Source: Acidobacteriota bacterium (lineage in GTDB: Bacteria; Acidobacteriota; Terriglobia; Acidiferrales; UBA7541). From it: a stretch of DNA of 32,255 bases. Below are positions 6,954 through 15,137 of the stretch, one piece after another; position 1 is the first letter of the stretch; the number at the start of each line of letters is the position of its first letter. The DNA lies in assembly GCA_003223215.1 (NCBI GenBank), contig QHYH01000228.1, positions 1 to 32,255 on the forward strand. The letters are read 5' to 3'. The translations under genes were made by a program, and so were the position numbers. Below the pieces are notes generated by a model that searched no databases, was not told the origin of the DNA, and was given only the letters and a program-made list of their open reading frames with translations.

Positions 6954-8693
6954 ATGAAATCAAGGGTATCGCATCTTCGAAGGGGTTTCCTGCTGCTCGC
7001 CTTATGCGCGACTGGCTGCAACAGTGACTCCAGTTCAATGGTCAGGCGCCTTCCCCAAGCGACCTCCCTGCTGGTAACGATCGGAAGACCTGATCAACTG
7101 AGCGTCGAAGGACAATCTTCCCTGCGTGCTGTGATTGAAGCCGCAGAACTCCGAGGCATGCGTTGGCCCGATTTCAGGGATTACCGGAAGGAAGTGACGA
7201 GGTTCTACGAGGCCTACAGTTACGGTCTTGCTTGGGTTCGCGACATGCAGCCAACCTCGCAGGCACGTGCGGCAATTGGTCTCCTATTGAAGGCCGATGA
7301 AAAAGGACTGTCCGCAGATGACTATGATGGTCCTCGCTGGGCGGATCGTCTTTCAAGACTGAAACCAGCGTCACAGCACCCGAAAGAATCAGATGCCATC
7401 GAATTCGATGTGGCCCTCACCGTTTCGATGATGCGCTTCCTGTCGGACCTGCACATAGGGAGGGTGAATCCGCAGCACCCCGACTTCGAAATTGATATTG
7501 AGGACAAGAAGTACGATTTGCCGGAATTTTTGAAAGAACAAATCGTCGACGGATCGGGAGATGCGAGCATCCTGTCGCGAGTTGAGCCTCCGTACCCCAT
7601 GTACCAGCGCACTATCCAGGCGTTGCGGATGTACATGCAGCTGGCCCGGCAAGACGATTATGAAGTTCTACCACCTGCCAAGAAGCCAGTTGCACCGGGG
7701 AATCTCTATCCGGGCGTGCCGCGACTCATTCGCTTTCTGCGGTTAGTGGGTGATCTCCCTGACGGCGTTGCTCTCCCAGCGAACAAAACTATTTACCAGG
7801 GCCCGCTGGTAGATGCCGTAAAGAGCTTTCAGCGTCGACACGGTCTTACAGCCGATGGCCGAATCGATGCGAGCACACTCTGGGCACTCAACGTTCCCCT
7901 GTACCATCGCGTGCGACAAATACAACTGACACTGGAGCGCTGGCGCTGGCTTCCCAGCGATTACCAGCATTCACCTGTCGTCGTCAATATTCCGGAATTT
8001 CGTCTCCGCGCCTATGGTGATCAATTCCACGTCGCCGTCATGATGAACGTCGTTGTAGGCAAGGCTTACGGGCACCACACCCCAATCTTCGCGAGCAAGA
8101 TTCGCTACGTTATCTTCCGGCCCTATTGGAATGTGCCGCCCTCCATCGCAAGGGCGGAAATCCTACCCGCCATACAGCGCGACCCCGACTATATGGCAAG
8201 AGAGAATTTGGAGATTGTGGATAGCCGTGAAAATGTAATCAGGGCGGCGAGCCTATCGCCCGAGATCCTCCAGCAGATTCGTTCCGGAGCGCTCTCCATC
8301 CGGCAGAAGCCTGGTCCGAAGAATTCACTTGGGCTGGTGAAGTTCGTTTTTCCAAACGAATACGATGTCTACATGCATGACACTCCCGCCACCGAGCTGT
8401 TTTCGAAATCGCGGCGCGACTTCAGCCACGGCTGCATTCGCCTTGAAAAACCTGCTGAACTTGCGGCATGGGTTCTGCGGGACAACCCCGGGTGGACTCC
8501 AGAGCGCATTCGCGCAGCAATGGATGGAGAAAAGACGCAGGAAGTGACCCTGACGCACCCGATTCCCGTGCTCATCGTCTATGGGACAGTCATCGTGCTC
8601 GAAGATCAGATTGTCCGCTTTTACGACGATATCTATGATCTGGATGCTGAGCTGGATCGCGACCTAGACAAGGGGTATCCGTACAGGCGCTAG
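6954..8693 (+). CDS. L,D-transpeptidase (YcbB/LdtD-like)
   Basis: 579-residue L,D-transpeptidase that would form 3-3 peptidoglycan cross-links in the periplasm. It begins with a signal sequence (RRGFLLLALCATGC) whose Cys could be lipidated, though the box ATGC is not ideal. A scaffold region follows, then a peptidoglycan-binding domain (AVKSFQRRHGLTADGRIDAS) and the YkuD catalytic domain with HDTP and SHGCIR, catalytic Cys494. Size and order match the YcbB/LdtD class. The ATG at 6954 is preferred over the frame start at 6915 because the signal sequence begins there. The gene is intact. Confidence 0.92.
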   Translation: MKSRVSHLRRGFLLLALCATGCNSDSSSMVRRLPQATSLLVTIGRPDQLSVEGQSSLRAVIEAAELRGMRWPDFRDYRKEVTRFYEAYSYGLAWVRDMQPTSQARAAIGLLLKADEKGLSADDYDGPRWADRLSRLKPASQHPKESDAIEFDVALTVSMMRFLSDLHIGRVNPQHPDFEIDIEDKKYDLPEFLKEQIVDGSGDASILSRVEPPYPMYQRTIQALRMYMQLARQDDYEVLPPAKKPVAPGNLYPGVPRLIRFLRLVGDLPDGVALPANKTIYQGPLVDAVKSFQRRHGLTADGRIDASTLWALNVPLYHRVRQIQLTLERWRWLPSDYQHSPVVVNIPEFRLRAYGDQFHVAVMMNVVVGKAYGHHTPIFASKIRYVIFRPYWNVPPSIARAEILPAIQRDPDYMARENLEIVDSRENVIRAASLSPEILQQIRSGALSIRQKPGPKNSLGLVKFVFPNEYDVYMHDTPATELFSKSRRDFSHGCIRLEKPAELAAWVLRDNPGWTPERIRAAMDGEKTQEVTLTHPIPVLIVYGTVIVLEDQIVRFYDDIYDLDAELDRDLDKGYPYRR

Positions 8694-8850
8694 TCGCAAT
8701 CGTGCTTATTCGTGGGGGCAAAGGGAAGGGGTGAAATGTCTCGGCATGCGATCCCGATCCGGTGGATCTTCGGCAGCGACGTGCTGTACTCTGCGGGCCG
8801 AGAAATCGTTAATTGCTATGCATCGTCCAGAACTTCGTCCTTCGAGTTGC

Positions 8851-9251
8851 CTAATGATTTTTCTCCGTAGCGAATTTGGACACCAGCTGATCCAGAAAAC
8901 CAGTCTGCCCGGCAAGCAGCTTGGCTTTGGCAACCTCAATTGGGAACCAGCCACCGCGATCGATTTCGGGGAATTCTTGCATTACCCCGGACTTTTTGGG
9001 CCACTCCATCGTGAACTTGTTGCTAAGAAGCTTCGACGGATCATAGTCACCCTCGAATGCCCAGGCCTTCACGAGTTTTCCGCCCGGTTGTTTGATCTCA
9101 GCTAAAGGGATCAGTTTTCCTTTCGGTCTCATTCCCGTCTCCTCCTCGAACTCTCGCCGCGCAGTTCCCAGTGGATTTTCGCCGTCTGCATATTCACCCT
9201 TTGGGATGGACCACGCGCCGAGATCCTTTTTTGCCCAGAAGGGACCGCCCT
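8851..9251 (-). pseudogene. NUDIX hydrolase, 5'-truncated
   Basis: The minus strand encodes GGPFWAKKDLGAWSIPKGEY, then the NUDIX box GEYADGENPLGTARREFEEE followed by TGM, and GKLVKAWAFEGDYD with a normal C-terminus. All catalytic Glu residues of REFEEE are present. The first beta-strand and start codon are missing: upstream of GGPFW the frame is closed by a TAG and the sequence belongs to a nitroreductase-like gene. A short protein from the ATG at 9132 would lack the NUDIX box. A two-gene deletion junction is the simplest explanation. Confidence 0.75.
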
Positions 9252-9608
9252 AACCACTGGCCCCCGCAGCGAGCATCAGGTTTCCAGCGCGCAGCCCAGG
9301 CCGATGTGCTGTTCCCGTAAATAAGGATCCAGGGCGCCCGTGTTCCGTGCCGTGGCCACGTACAGTTCGATTGACGAACTCGCGACCTTGAACAGCCATG
9401 GCTGTGTATTATGCGGACTTGCCGCCAGGATCGCCGCGCGCACTAGCCCGAGAGGTCCTTCGCTTGCAGAACGCCAGTCTTTCCATAGCTCGTACGCCGG
9501 ACCCTGACCCACACTGAATACGCGTTGATCCCAAGCCCGCCACACGCCGCCTCCGGCGACTAGCACGGACACAATTCCCGCGCCTCTTAAAAATGCCCTG
9601 CGCTCCAT
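9252..9608 (-). pseudogene. Acg-type FMN nitroreductase, N-terminal remnant
   Basis: Starts MERRAFLRGAG, a twin-arginine-like export signal, with an AGGAGG ribosome-binding site 7 bases before the ATG at 9608. It then encodes RAAILAASPHNTQPWLFKV and REQHIGLGCALE, the FMN-binding start of Acg-family nitroreductases. One base is missing after GCALE, so the frame ends early; the expected LMLAAGASG continues in another frame and then joins NUDIX sequence at about 9252. Most of the enzyme is missing. The good start region suggests it was an active gene until recently. Confidence 0.7.
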
Positions 9609-9737
9609 GCACCACCTCCTCATGGGTCGTCTCGGGTCGAAGACGATGCCATATTATCCGCTGCGGGATGAGTGCTGCGGCTTTCAGAGACTGGAGATGT
9701 CAGGCGCTCGAAGAGGCGAATATGTGAGTATATATGT

Positions 9738-10055
9738 CAGAGGTCTTAGCAAACAGCCACCTTCTCGCGCGTTTTAAGAAAATTTCTTGTGGGTCCTACT
9801 GGACATGGTAGCGGATCTACGAATCGCGAAATCGACTATGCTGCCCGGCACCTATGCGAGGACCTCAACCACATGCAGCCCGTAACCTTGGAACTGCAAC
9901 TCAAGAGCCGAAATGTGCCGCCTGCTCTTGAATCAGAAAACGGCCCGGCCGAAAACCCACAAGAAATTATTTTGGATTCTCCCTCGTGTAAGCGCTTATT
10001 TTTGTGGGACCTATGAAGACACGCTTTTCAGCGTGGCTGTTTGCTAAGACCTCTG
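9738..10055. mobile_element. 318-bp fold-back / MITE-like element
   Basis: Bounded by perfect 23-bp inverted repeats at 9738-9760 and 10033-10055 (CAGAGGTCTTAGC..., read inward). Inside them is a second perfect 14-bp inverted pair at 9781-9794 and 9955-9968 (AATTTCTTGTGGGT). A hairpin CACGCT-TTTC-AGCGTG at 10020-10035 overlaps the right terminus. I recognise no transposase. The internal ORF has no family resemblance. The element lies between gene debris and the TacA/TacT operon and ends 45 bp before that operon's promoter. No clear target duplication is visible. Confidence 0.7.
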
Positions 10056-10100
10056 TATGTAAAGGTCCATTCTGGATGGAAGCTTCAAATAATGGTGCTA

Positions 10101-10129
10101 TTGACTTGTCCGGCGATTCGCCGTACACT
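10101..10129 (+). promoter_or_regulatory. tacA/tacT-like operon promoter with operator in the spacer
   Basis: TTGACT (10101-10106) and TACACT (10124-10129) are separated by exactly 17 bases, close to the sigma-70 consensus. The spacer contains the palindrome CGGCGA-T-TCGCCG (10111-10123), ending next to the -10. A repressor bound there would block polymerase, which fits autoregulation by the antitoxin. Confidence 0.7.
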
Positions 10130-10151
10130 TCTGAGAGGTTGGGAGGAGACC

Positions 10152-10451
10152 ATGAGACGCGCTGCAGCCATTGATCGACGCTCACGGAAAGAGGAGCGTT
10201 TGGAGGCCCGGGTTACTCCGGAGCAGAAAAAAATGATCACGCGCGCGGCGGCTTTGCGCGGTTCTTCGGTGACGGAGTTCGTAGTTGCGAGCGCCCAACA
10301 GGCAGCGGCCGATGCGATCAAGGACTCCGAACTGCTCACGCTGCACGACGCGGCGCGCGACGTTTTTGTGAATGCGGTTTTGCATCCTCCCGCGCCCAAT
10401 GAAGAGGCGCGTAAGGCAGCAAAACGGTACAAGAAACAAATGGGTCGCTAA
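10152..10451 (+). CDS. DUF1778 (TacA-like) antitoxin
   Basis: 99-residue ribbon-helix-helix antitoxin of the DUF1778/TacA family. It would neutralise the GNAT toxin encoded next and repress the operon. The N-terminal DNA-binding part reads RLEARVTPEQKKMITRAAAL, then RGSSVTEFVVASAQQAA, as usual. The C-terminal tail (HPPAPNEEARKAAKRYKKQ) is the toxin-binding segment. The ATG at 10152 has a GGGAGGAG site ideally spaced. The gene ends at 10451 and the toxin frame starts at the next base. Promoter and a likely operator lie immediately upstream. Confidence 0.9.
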   Translation: MRRAAAIDRRSRKEERLEARVTPEQKKMITRAAALRGSSVTEFVVASAQQAAADAIKDSELLTLHDAARDVFVNAVLHPPAPNEEARKAAKRYKKQMGR

Positions 10452-10973
10452 TTGGCCGGCGAAGCAGAAAAGCCGCGTTTTGTTGTTGAGCCGCTCGGTT
10501 CGAAGCACGATCGAGCGGCTTTTTCCTGCGGGGTCGAGATTCTAGACGCCTACCTTCACAAACAGGCAGGCCAGGACCTAAAGAAGCGCGTCGCCGTTCC
10601 GTTTGTCATCACGCCGGACGGAACGACCATTGCCGGGTACTACACGCTGTCGCAATGCTCGGTACAACTGGACGAAATCCCCGCGGAGGTTGCGAAAAAA
10701 CTTCCCAAATATCCGATCGTCCCAGCGACACTTCTCGGCCGATTGGCCGTAAGCGTTGCATTTCGGGGACAGGGACACGGCGCCACGCTATTGATGGATG
10801 CGCTCTATCGAACCCTTCAGCACAGCAGGGAAGCGGCTTCCGCAAGTGTCATCGTCGACGCAAAGGATGCTGCTGCACTCCCGTTTTATACAAAGTATGG
10901 ATTTCTCGAGCTGCCCCGAATCGAGCGACGGCTCTTCCTGCCGATGGGTACCGTGGAACACCTCTTTCGATAG
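10452..10973 (+). CDS. GNAT acetyltransferase toxin (TacT-like)
   Basis: 173-residue GNAT protein of the TacT/AtaT-like toxin group, expected to acetylate aminoacyl-tRNA and stop translation. Typical features are AFSCGVEILDAYLHKQA near the start, VITPDGTTIAGYYTLS, the acetyl-CoA loop LGRLAVSVAFRGQGHGATLL (RGQGHG) and FYTKYGF, whose Tyr is the usual catalytic position. The start is a TTG directly after the antitoxin TAA, with no ATG at the expected place, so translation probably depends on coupling and would be low. Family length is normal and no disruption is seen. Confidence 0.88.
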   Translation: MAGEAEKPRFVVEPLGSKHDRAAFSCGVEILDAYLHKQAGQDLKKRVAVPFVITPDGTTIAGYYTLSQCSVQLDEIPAEVAKKLPKYPIVPATLLGRLAVSVAFRGQGHGATLLMDALYRTLQHSREAASASVIVDAKDAAALPFYTKYGFLELPRIERRLFLPMGTVEHLFR

Positions 10974-11186
10974 TCGCCGCATAGTCGCCGTATTGACTCT
11001 CCCCGCGTCCGGGCATAGCATCCTTCAATCCTTATCCTTTATGAGACAGGAATAGCCTGTTTCTCTGGCACAGCCCGAAGCATCTGGCGGCTGAAGGTCT
11101 GCCAGGACGCGCCAGCTTCTGGTGATGCCAAGTGGAGGTGAGTTGTGTTTCGCCACACAATTCCGATTGGGCGCGTCCTTGGAATA
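10974..11186. other. Intergenic stretch, no gene recognised
   Basis: Contains a short direct repeat (TAGTCGCCG at about 10971 and 10982) and an imperfect hairpin GAGACAGG/CCTGTTTCTC near 11042-11064 that is not followed by a T run. A minus-strand open frame at about 11040-11150 has no recognisable motif. It ends at the terminal repeat of the IS that follows. Confidence 0.4.
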
Positions 11187-11201
11187 CCGTATAGTCAAAA
11201 A
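11187..11201 (+). repeat. IS-B terminal inverted repeat, left
   Basis: CCGTATAGTCAAAAA. The same terminus occurs at 19869 in the truncated copy, which fixes the boundary. Confidence 0.75.
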
Positions 11202-11245
11202 AGTCGTGCGTAGGGCTGAACTCCTCAAAGGTCACCGTCAAGGTT

Positions 11246-11696
11246 TCAGGCGTGCTCTTGATTGAGGCCGCTGACAATCCGCGACCAGTACACAAACTGT
11301 GCCACCAGACTCAACATCCCAAACAGGACCACACCACCTCGAGTCTCCCCGAGCATAGCCAGAACCCCTTCCAGGCTTGTCCTTCGACTCGTCGCAACAG
11401 GTTGTCCAAAAACAGGAAGAAAAATAACAGCGCCGCTAGGTTGTACCCCTCCCTCGAATGCTTCTGCACGGTGGTAGGTTCCTCCTCATCTTCTTCCTGC
11501 TTCAGCCAAGAGAAGCATAGGAAGCCAGCCAGAGATACACCGCGTTGTGGCCCAGAAACGCCAGGAATGGCAGCATCACCCTCCACCACGACCAGTATCC
11601 CGCCACCGTAAGTTTCAAAACTGCCAGCACCACAGAAAGGAAGCCAAACACCCAGAACCCCATGGCCTGAATCGGATGTTCTTGTTTGCTGCTCAT
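11246..11696 (-). pseudogene. IS-B passenger: small four-helix membrane protein, frameshifted
   Basis: Starts MSSKQEHPIQAMGFWVFGFL; the ATG at 11696 overlaps the transposase TGA as ATGA. Joining frames gives about 146 residues with four hydrophobic helices: one from residue 12 (MGFWVFGFLSVVLAVLKLTV), one around WWRVMLPFLAFLGHNAVYLW, a third around NLAALLFFFLFLDNLL after an acidic loop (KQEEDEEE), and a last VVVLFGMLSLVAQFVYW. Copy 1 has a one-base loss near 11510 and two extra bases near 11336. The 3' part in the other copy (19928-20046) is in frame and shows the intended C-terminus. I do not recognise the family. Confidence 0.6.
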
Positions 11697-12761
11697 GCCG
11701 CCTCGCGCTCATAGTATTTCAGCAGGCCGCCCAGCCGCTCCCGACACCGCACCTTTTCCTGTTCTCCACGGACTGCTGGAGTTGGCAAAGGGAATAGCAA
11801 TACGTTGTTTTTGCCTTGGTGATTTCTCTCCTCATGATAGTGGGCTTCGTAGTGGCGCAGCGCGCGCGGCAAATGAGCCTTCGCCCAACAAGATCAGCTT
11901 CGCCAGGCATTCCTCCCTAACCGACCTTACCCAGCGTTCCGCATAGGCGTTCAGATTCGGACTTCTGGGCGGCAAGGCAAGGGTCTTCACACTCCCTGCT
12001 TCGATCACCTGACGAAACGATGAGCTGTATTTGCTGTCGTGATCATGCAGCAGGTACTTGCGATGGATCAGAAAACCAGAATCTTCCATCGTCACATTAC
12101 GCGCAATTTGTTCCATCCACTCTTGATCCGGATGATGTGTGATTCCGGCCAAGCATATCCTCCGGCTCTCCAAATGAATGAAAAACAGCACGTAGTACGT
12201 AATCAACCCTCTTAGCGTAAGCACTTCCACCGTGAAGAAGTCTGTCGCCGTCAACACCGCCATGTGAGCACGGATAAAGTCTTTCCAACTCGTCTGCTTC
12301 CGCTTGGGAGCCGGTGGAATATCATGGCGGCGGAGAATATTGCCCACCGTCTGATCCGAGAGCCGGTGACCTAGGTTGGCCATGGCGCCCACGATCCGGT
12401 CATAGCCCCACCCGGGATTTTCCTTCGCCATCTGCACCACCAACCGCTCGGTTTCCTCGTCAACTCGGGGACGACCCGAGGATTTGCGAAACTTCGATCC
12501 GTCGAACTTGTTGGCGATGAGCTTTCGGTACCAGGCCAGCAGCGTATCCGGTTTCGCGACAGCCGCCAATTCTTCCAAGACCTTCCGTTTGAGCCGGTGG
12601 GCGATCTCAGCCAACGTAGCTTTTTCGGCATCGGATAACAACAACCTGCCTTTGATTTGGGCTCTCAGGATGCGGTTCTCTGCGGCCAGATATTCGTTCC
12701 TGAGTAGTAGTTCCTGGTCTACGGTTCCGGTGATGTAAGCAAGCATGCGAGCCCAAATCAT
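11693..12761 (-). pseudogene. IS-B transposase (rve DDE), frameshifted near its end
   Basis: The ATG at 12761 follows a GGGAGG ribosome-binding site. The N-terminus ([20 protein letters not shown]) is followed by an HTH region and an integrase core: [11 protein letters not shown] (first Asp), [13 protein letters not shown] (second) and [16 protein letters not shown] (Glu). After [14 protein letters not shown] an extra base in a T run at about 11871-11873 shifts the frame. The conserved ending [20 protein letters not shown] continues in the other frame to the TGA at 11693. The N-terminal catalytic part is complete, so activity may be reduced rather than lost. The stop overlaps the start of the passenger gene. 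Confidence 0.85.
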
Positions 12762-12881
12762 TCCAGAGCCTCCCTAGACTTGATTGTCGAACCCAGATTG
12801 TACATGCTCTTGAGGTTTCAGAAAGCAGCTGTGCGAAAAAATTACGAGACCGGAAACCAAGCCTTTTCAATACGTTTGAGA

Positions 12882-12896
12882 TTTTTGACCACACGG
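12882..12896 (-). repeat. IS-B terminal inverted repeat, right
   Basis: Minus strand CCGTGTGGTCAAAAA, two mismatches to the left terminus. TonB-receptor coding sequence resumes directly outside it. Confidence 0.7.
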
Positions 12897-13639
12897 GGTG
12901 ACAGCCTGCAAAAAACGATTGGTAACGCCAATTACAACGCGTTGGAAGCCACCGCCACTGCACGGGCAAGCAGCTGCAATTCCTTGCCAACTACACGTAT
13001 AGCAAGTGCATTGATAATTCGTCCTCTCTGGGAGAAGAGGTCATGGCTACGAATCTGAGCTACACCAGGGCGCTTTGCTCGTACGATCTGCGGCACAACT
13101 TCGTGGTCACCTACCAATTCGATCTGCCTGTCGGTGAACTTTTCAGCAGGCATGACCGGCTCACCGATGGATGGAGTGTCTCTGGCACGACACGCCTGAG
13201 CACCGGTCTGCCGGTCACCATCTATGACAATAGCGACGACTCTCTTTTGGGCACTAACCCGAACGGCGTAAACAATAACTATCTGGATCGGCCGAACGTC
13301 GCGCCGGGTCCACTGAACCTAAATTACGACCCGGCAAAGGGACCGGCCTTCAACACCTCACTGTTTAGCCAAGAGATCTTGGGCACGCTCGGCGATTCGC
13401 CGCGACGATTTTTGTACGGGCCAGGTTTCATTAACTTCGATGTGGCCGTTCTGAAGGTCATCCCCCTGAATGAACGCAAATCCCTGCAAGTCCGGGCCGA
13501 GGCTTTCGACGTTTTCAATCAAGCCCAGTTTTTTGGTGCGACATCGGTGAACGGGACCTTCGGCAGCCCGCAATTCGGCAGAATTGTGAGTGCCATGCCG
13601 GCAGGGATCATGCAAATGGGCATCAAATTTTTCTTTTGA
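12897..13639 (+). pseudogene. TonB-dependent receptor (Oar/CarboxypepD_reg type), C-terminal remnant
   Basis: Outer-membrane beta-barrel fragment. TIGNANYNALEAT starts directly at the IS-B terminus. After one frameshift near 12953 it continues GKQLQFLANYTYSKCIDNSS, then SYDLRHNFVVTYQFDLPVGE, RAEAFDVFNQAQFF and FGRIVSAMPAG, ending with the aromatic KFFF that barrel proteins need for insertion. These are hallmarks of the very large TonB receptors of Acidobacteriota. About three quarters of the gene, including the plug, is missing. A peptide from the ATG at 13043 could not be a functional receptor. Confidence 0.85.
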
Positions 13640-14343
13640 GAATCCTCGCGCCAATTACCGAAGACCAACAACCTTGGGGATTTGTAGACTTTTCCCGTAA
13701 TATCGATCGACGAGATCCCACCTCGTAGTTAATCTCATCGGATGTTTCTTGCGACGGATTGAGCAATTCACGCCAAACCGCCTGGTCGTCTTGCCGGATT
13801 GGCCGGATTGGTGTGGGAGGCGCGGGACCAATATATACATGACCTTGACTCCCAAAAATGACCAGTTCAGACAATTGCGGGGTCTCGATACACCAGTGAT
13901 GCCTCTCACCGAACGTGATACGGTGTCCGGTCCAGTTCTCCACAAGACAACAAGCGCCGCCATCCAGAAAGTGACAAGGAAGAATCCGAACGCATACGAC
14001 CGCGCAACGGCTCCGAGCAAACGCGCGGGGAGCGTGTTCGATCCACTCCGGCACGGCAATCAGCGCGCGGAGTTCTCCCACCCTGTTCTCGTTGCCGACC
14101 ATGACGAATAGCCCCTCGGCTTCTTGAAACGCAAACTACCTGCCCTGCGGTTACTTGTACATGCCAAAAAAAAAGAAAACCCTCGAGAACAGCGGCTTGG
14201 TGCCGCAATCGCCCAAGGTACTATTGACATGCATTCTGCCTTCCCGTAGATTTCCTCCCTATTCACTCCGGAAGTAGGTCCCGCCCCTGAATTCCTCCCG
14301 GTGCCCAGGCGCAATTTCCGATCCATTTCTCGACTTAGGGACT
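13640..14343. other. Unresolved stretch, probable gene debris
   Basis: On the minus strand overlapping open frames (about 13655-14102, 13655-14059 and 14060-14326) look like one decayed gene broken by indels. One frame has a hydrophobic segment AYAFGFFLVTFWMAALVVLW-like (about residues 22-41 of the 13655-14059 frame); another reads MVGNENRVGELRALIAVPEW. None has a ribosome-binding site or a family I recognise, so I do not call a gene. Confidence 0.35.
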
Positions 14344-14937
14344 GTGGAGGTGGTCGAAAGAAGCAATCGAACCCAAGCGTCCAACGCTGCAGCTCTTTGC
14401 AAGAAGCTCTTCCTCATAGACCTCAAAGCCGTCCAAGCGCGTGCAGCGTACCAGAGATTCCCCAGAGGAGGCCGTGTGCGCACACTGACATCTCGTACTC
14501 GTAATTCTCATACCACCTTGGAAAGAGGAAGTGGGGCAGACCCAATTGCCCCCGAGGTGGGCCGGCCACGTCCTAGCGTCACCCTGGCTTTCCCATTGAG
14601 GCCCGCGATTCTGGATGAGCGCGTAAAAAGGATCGTGCGAATGGTCGAGTCCGGTACAACGTTCGCGATCCGCGATCTGGCCCTCGAATTCCACCTGAGC
14701 CCCTCGTACCTCCAGCGACTGTTCAAGCACCAGACCGGTGTTTCCATGGGCGAGTGGTTAAACGAACAAAAGCTTCAGAGAGCAGCGAGCCTCCTCTCGA
14801 GCAGCCATATGAGTGTGAAAGAGGTTGCCTACAGCATTGGCTATGGGCATGCTTCCAGCTTCATCCGGGCATTTGAACGGCGCTTCACACAGGCTCCGGC
14901 GCGATACCGAAAACAGAGTGACGACGCAAAATGCTAA
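14344..14937 (+). CDS. AraC-family transcriptional regulator
   Basis: Cytoplasmic DNA-binding protein with an AraC/XylS double helix-turn-helix at the C-terminus. The first HTH is in FAIRDLALEFHLSPSYLQRL, followed by GVSMGEWLNEQKLQRAASLL; the second is VKEVAYSIGYGHASSFIRAF, ending APARYRK. The domain occupies residues 90-195. The N-terminal 85 residues show no known effector domain and the start (GTG at 14344) is uncertain; a shorter protein starting nearer the HTH is possible. It points toward the exported-protein genes 200 bases downstream and could control them, but no direct evidence links them. Confidence 0.8.
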   Translation: MEVVERSNRTQASNAAALCKKLFLIDLKAVQARAAYQRFPRGGRVRTLTSRTRNSHTTLERGSGADPIAPEVGRPRPSVTLAFPLRPAILDERVKRIVRMVESGTTFAIRDLALEFHLSPSYLQRLFKHQTGVSMGEWLNEQKLQRAASLLSSSHMSVKEVAYSIGYGHASSFIRAFERRFTQAPARYRKQSDDAKC

Positions 14938-15000
14938 CGAAAGACCAGCTAAGCTAACTTTTTTTTCTTGCGGTTTCTTCGCGGCACGTTGTAAGAGAAA

Positions 15001-15039
15001 TGTAAGCCGGAGCACAAACAGCATCTCAGGTTGCTTACA
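15001..15039. promoter_or_regulatory. Inverted repeat upstream of the di-heme peroxidase gene
   Basis: TGTAAGC at 15001-15007 and GCTTACA at 15033-15039 form a seven-base inverted pair, each followed by a CCGG word. Spacing of 25 bases suits a regulator site or loop rather than a terminator. It lies about 100 bases before the start at 15138. Low confidence. Confidence 0.3.
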
Positions 15040-15137
15040 TCCGGCACGGGATTCCGCAATCCCTAATACGACTGCTGTGTGGAAGTGTGTCAACCAGGAG
15101 GGGATGGGGTGCACCTCCGAGGCCAAGGAGGTCAGCA

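Larger units (their letters stand above)
11187..12896 (-). mobile_element. IS-B: DDE transposase plus membrane-protein passenger
   Basis: 1710-bp element with terminal inverted repeats CCGTATAGTCAAAAA (11187-11201) and, on the minus strand, CCGTGTGGTCAAAAA (12882-12896), 13 of 15 matching. The left terminus is confirmed by a second, truncated copy that begins with the same bases at 19869. It encodes a transposase and, overlapping its stop, a small membrane protein, both on the minus strand and both frameshifted. On the right it abuts an interrupted TonB receptor gene; the left flank is unrelated, so flanking DNA has been deleted or rearranged. No target duplication is evident. Confidence 0.8.

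Noticed and set aside
8736-8870. 44-codon + strand ORF after a good ribosome-binding-site-like AAGGGAAGGGG
   Set aside because: No recognisable family; it overlaps the end of the NUDIX remnant and has no conserved context. It could be a broken gene start, but not supportable.
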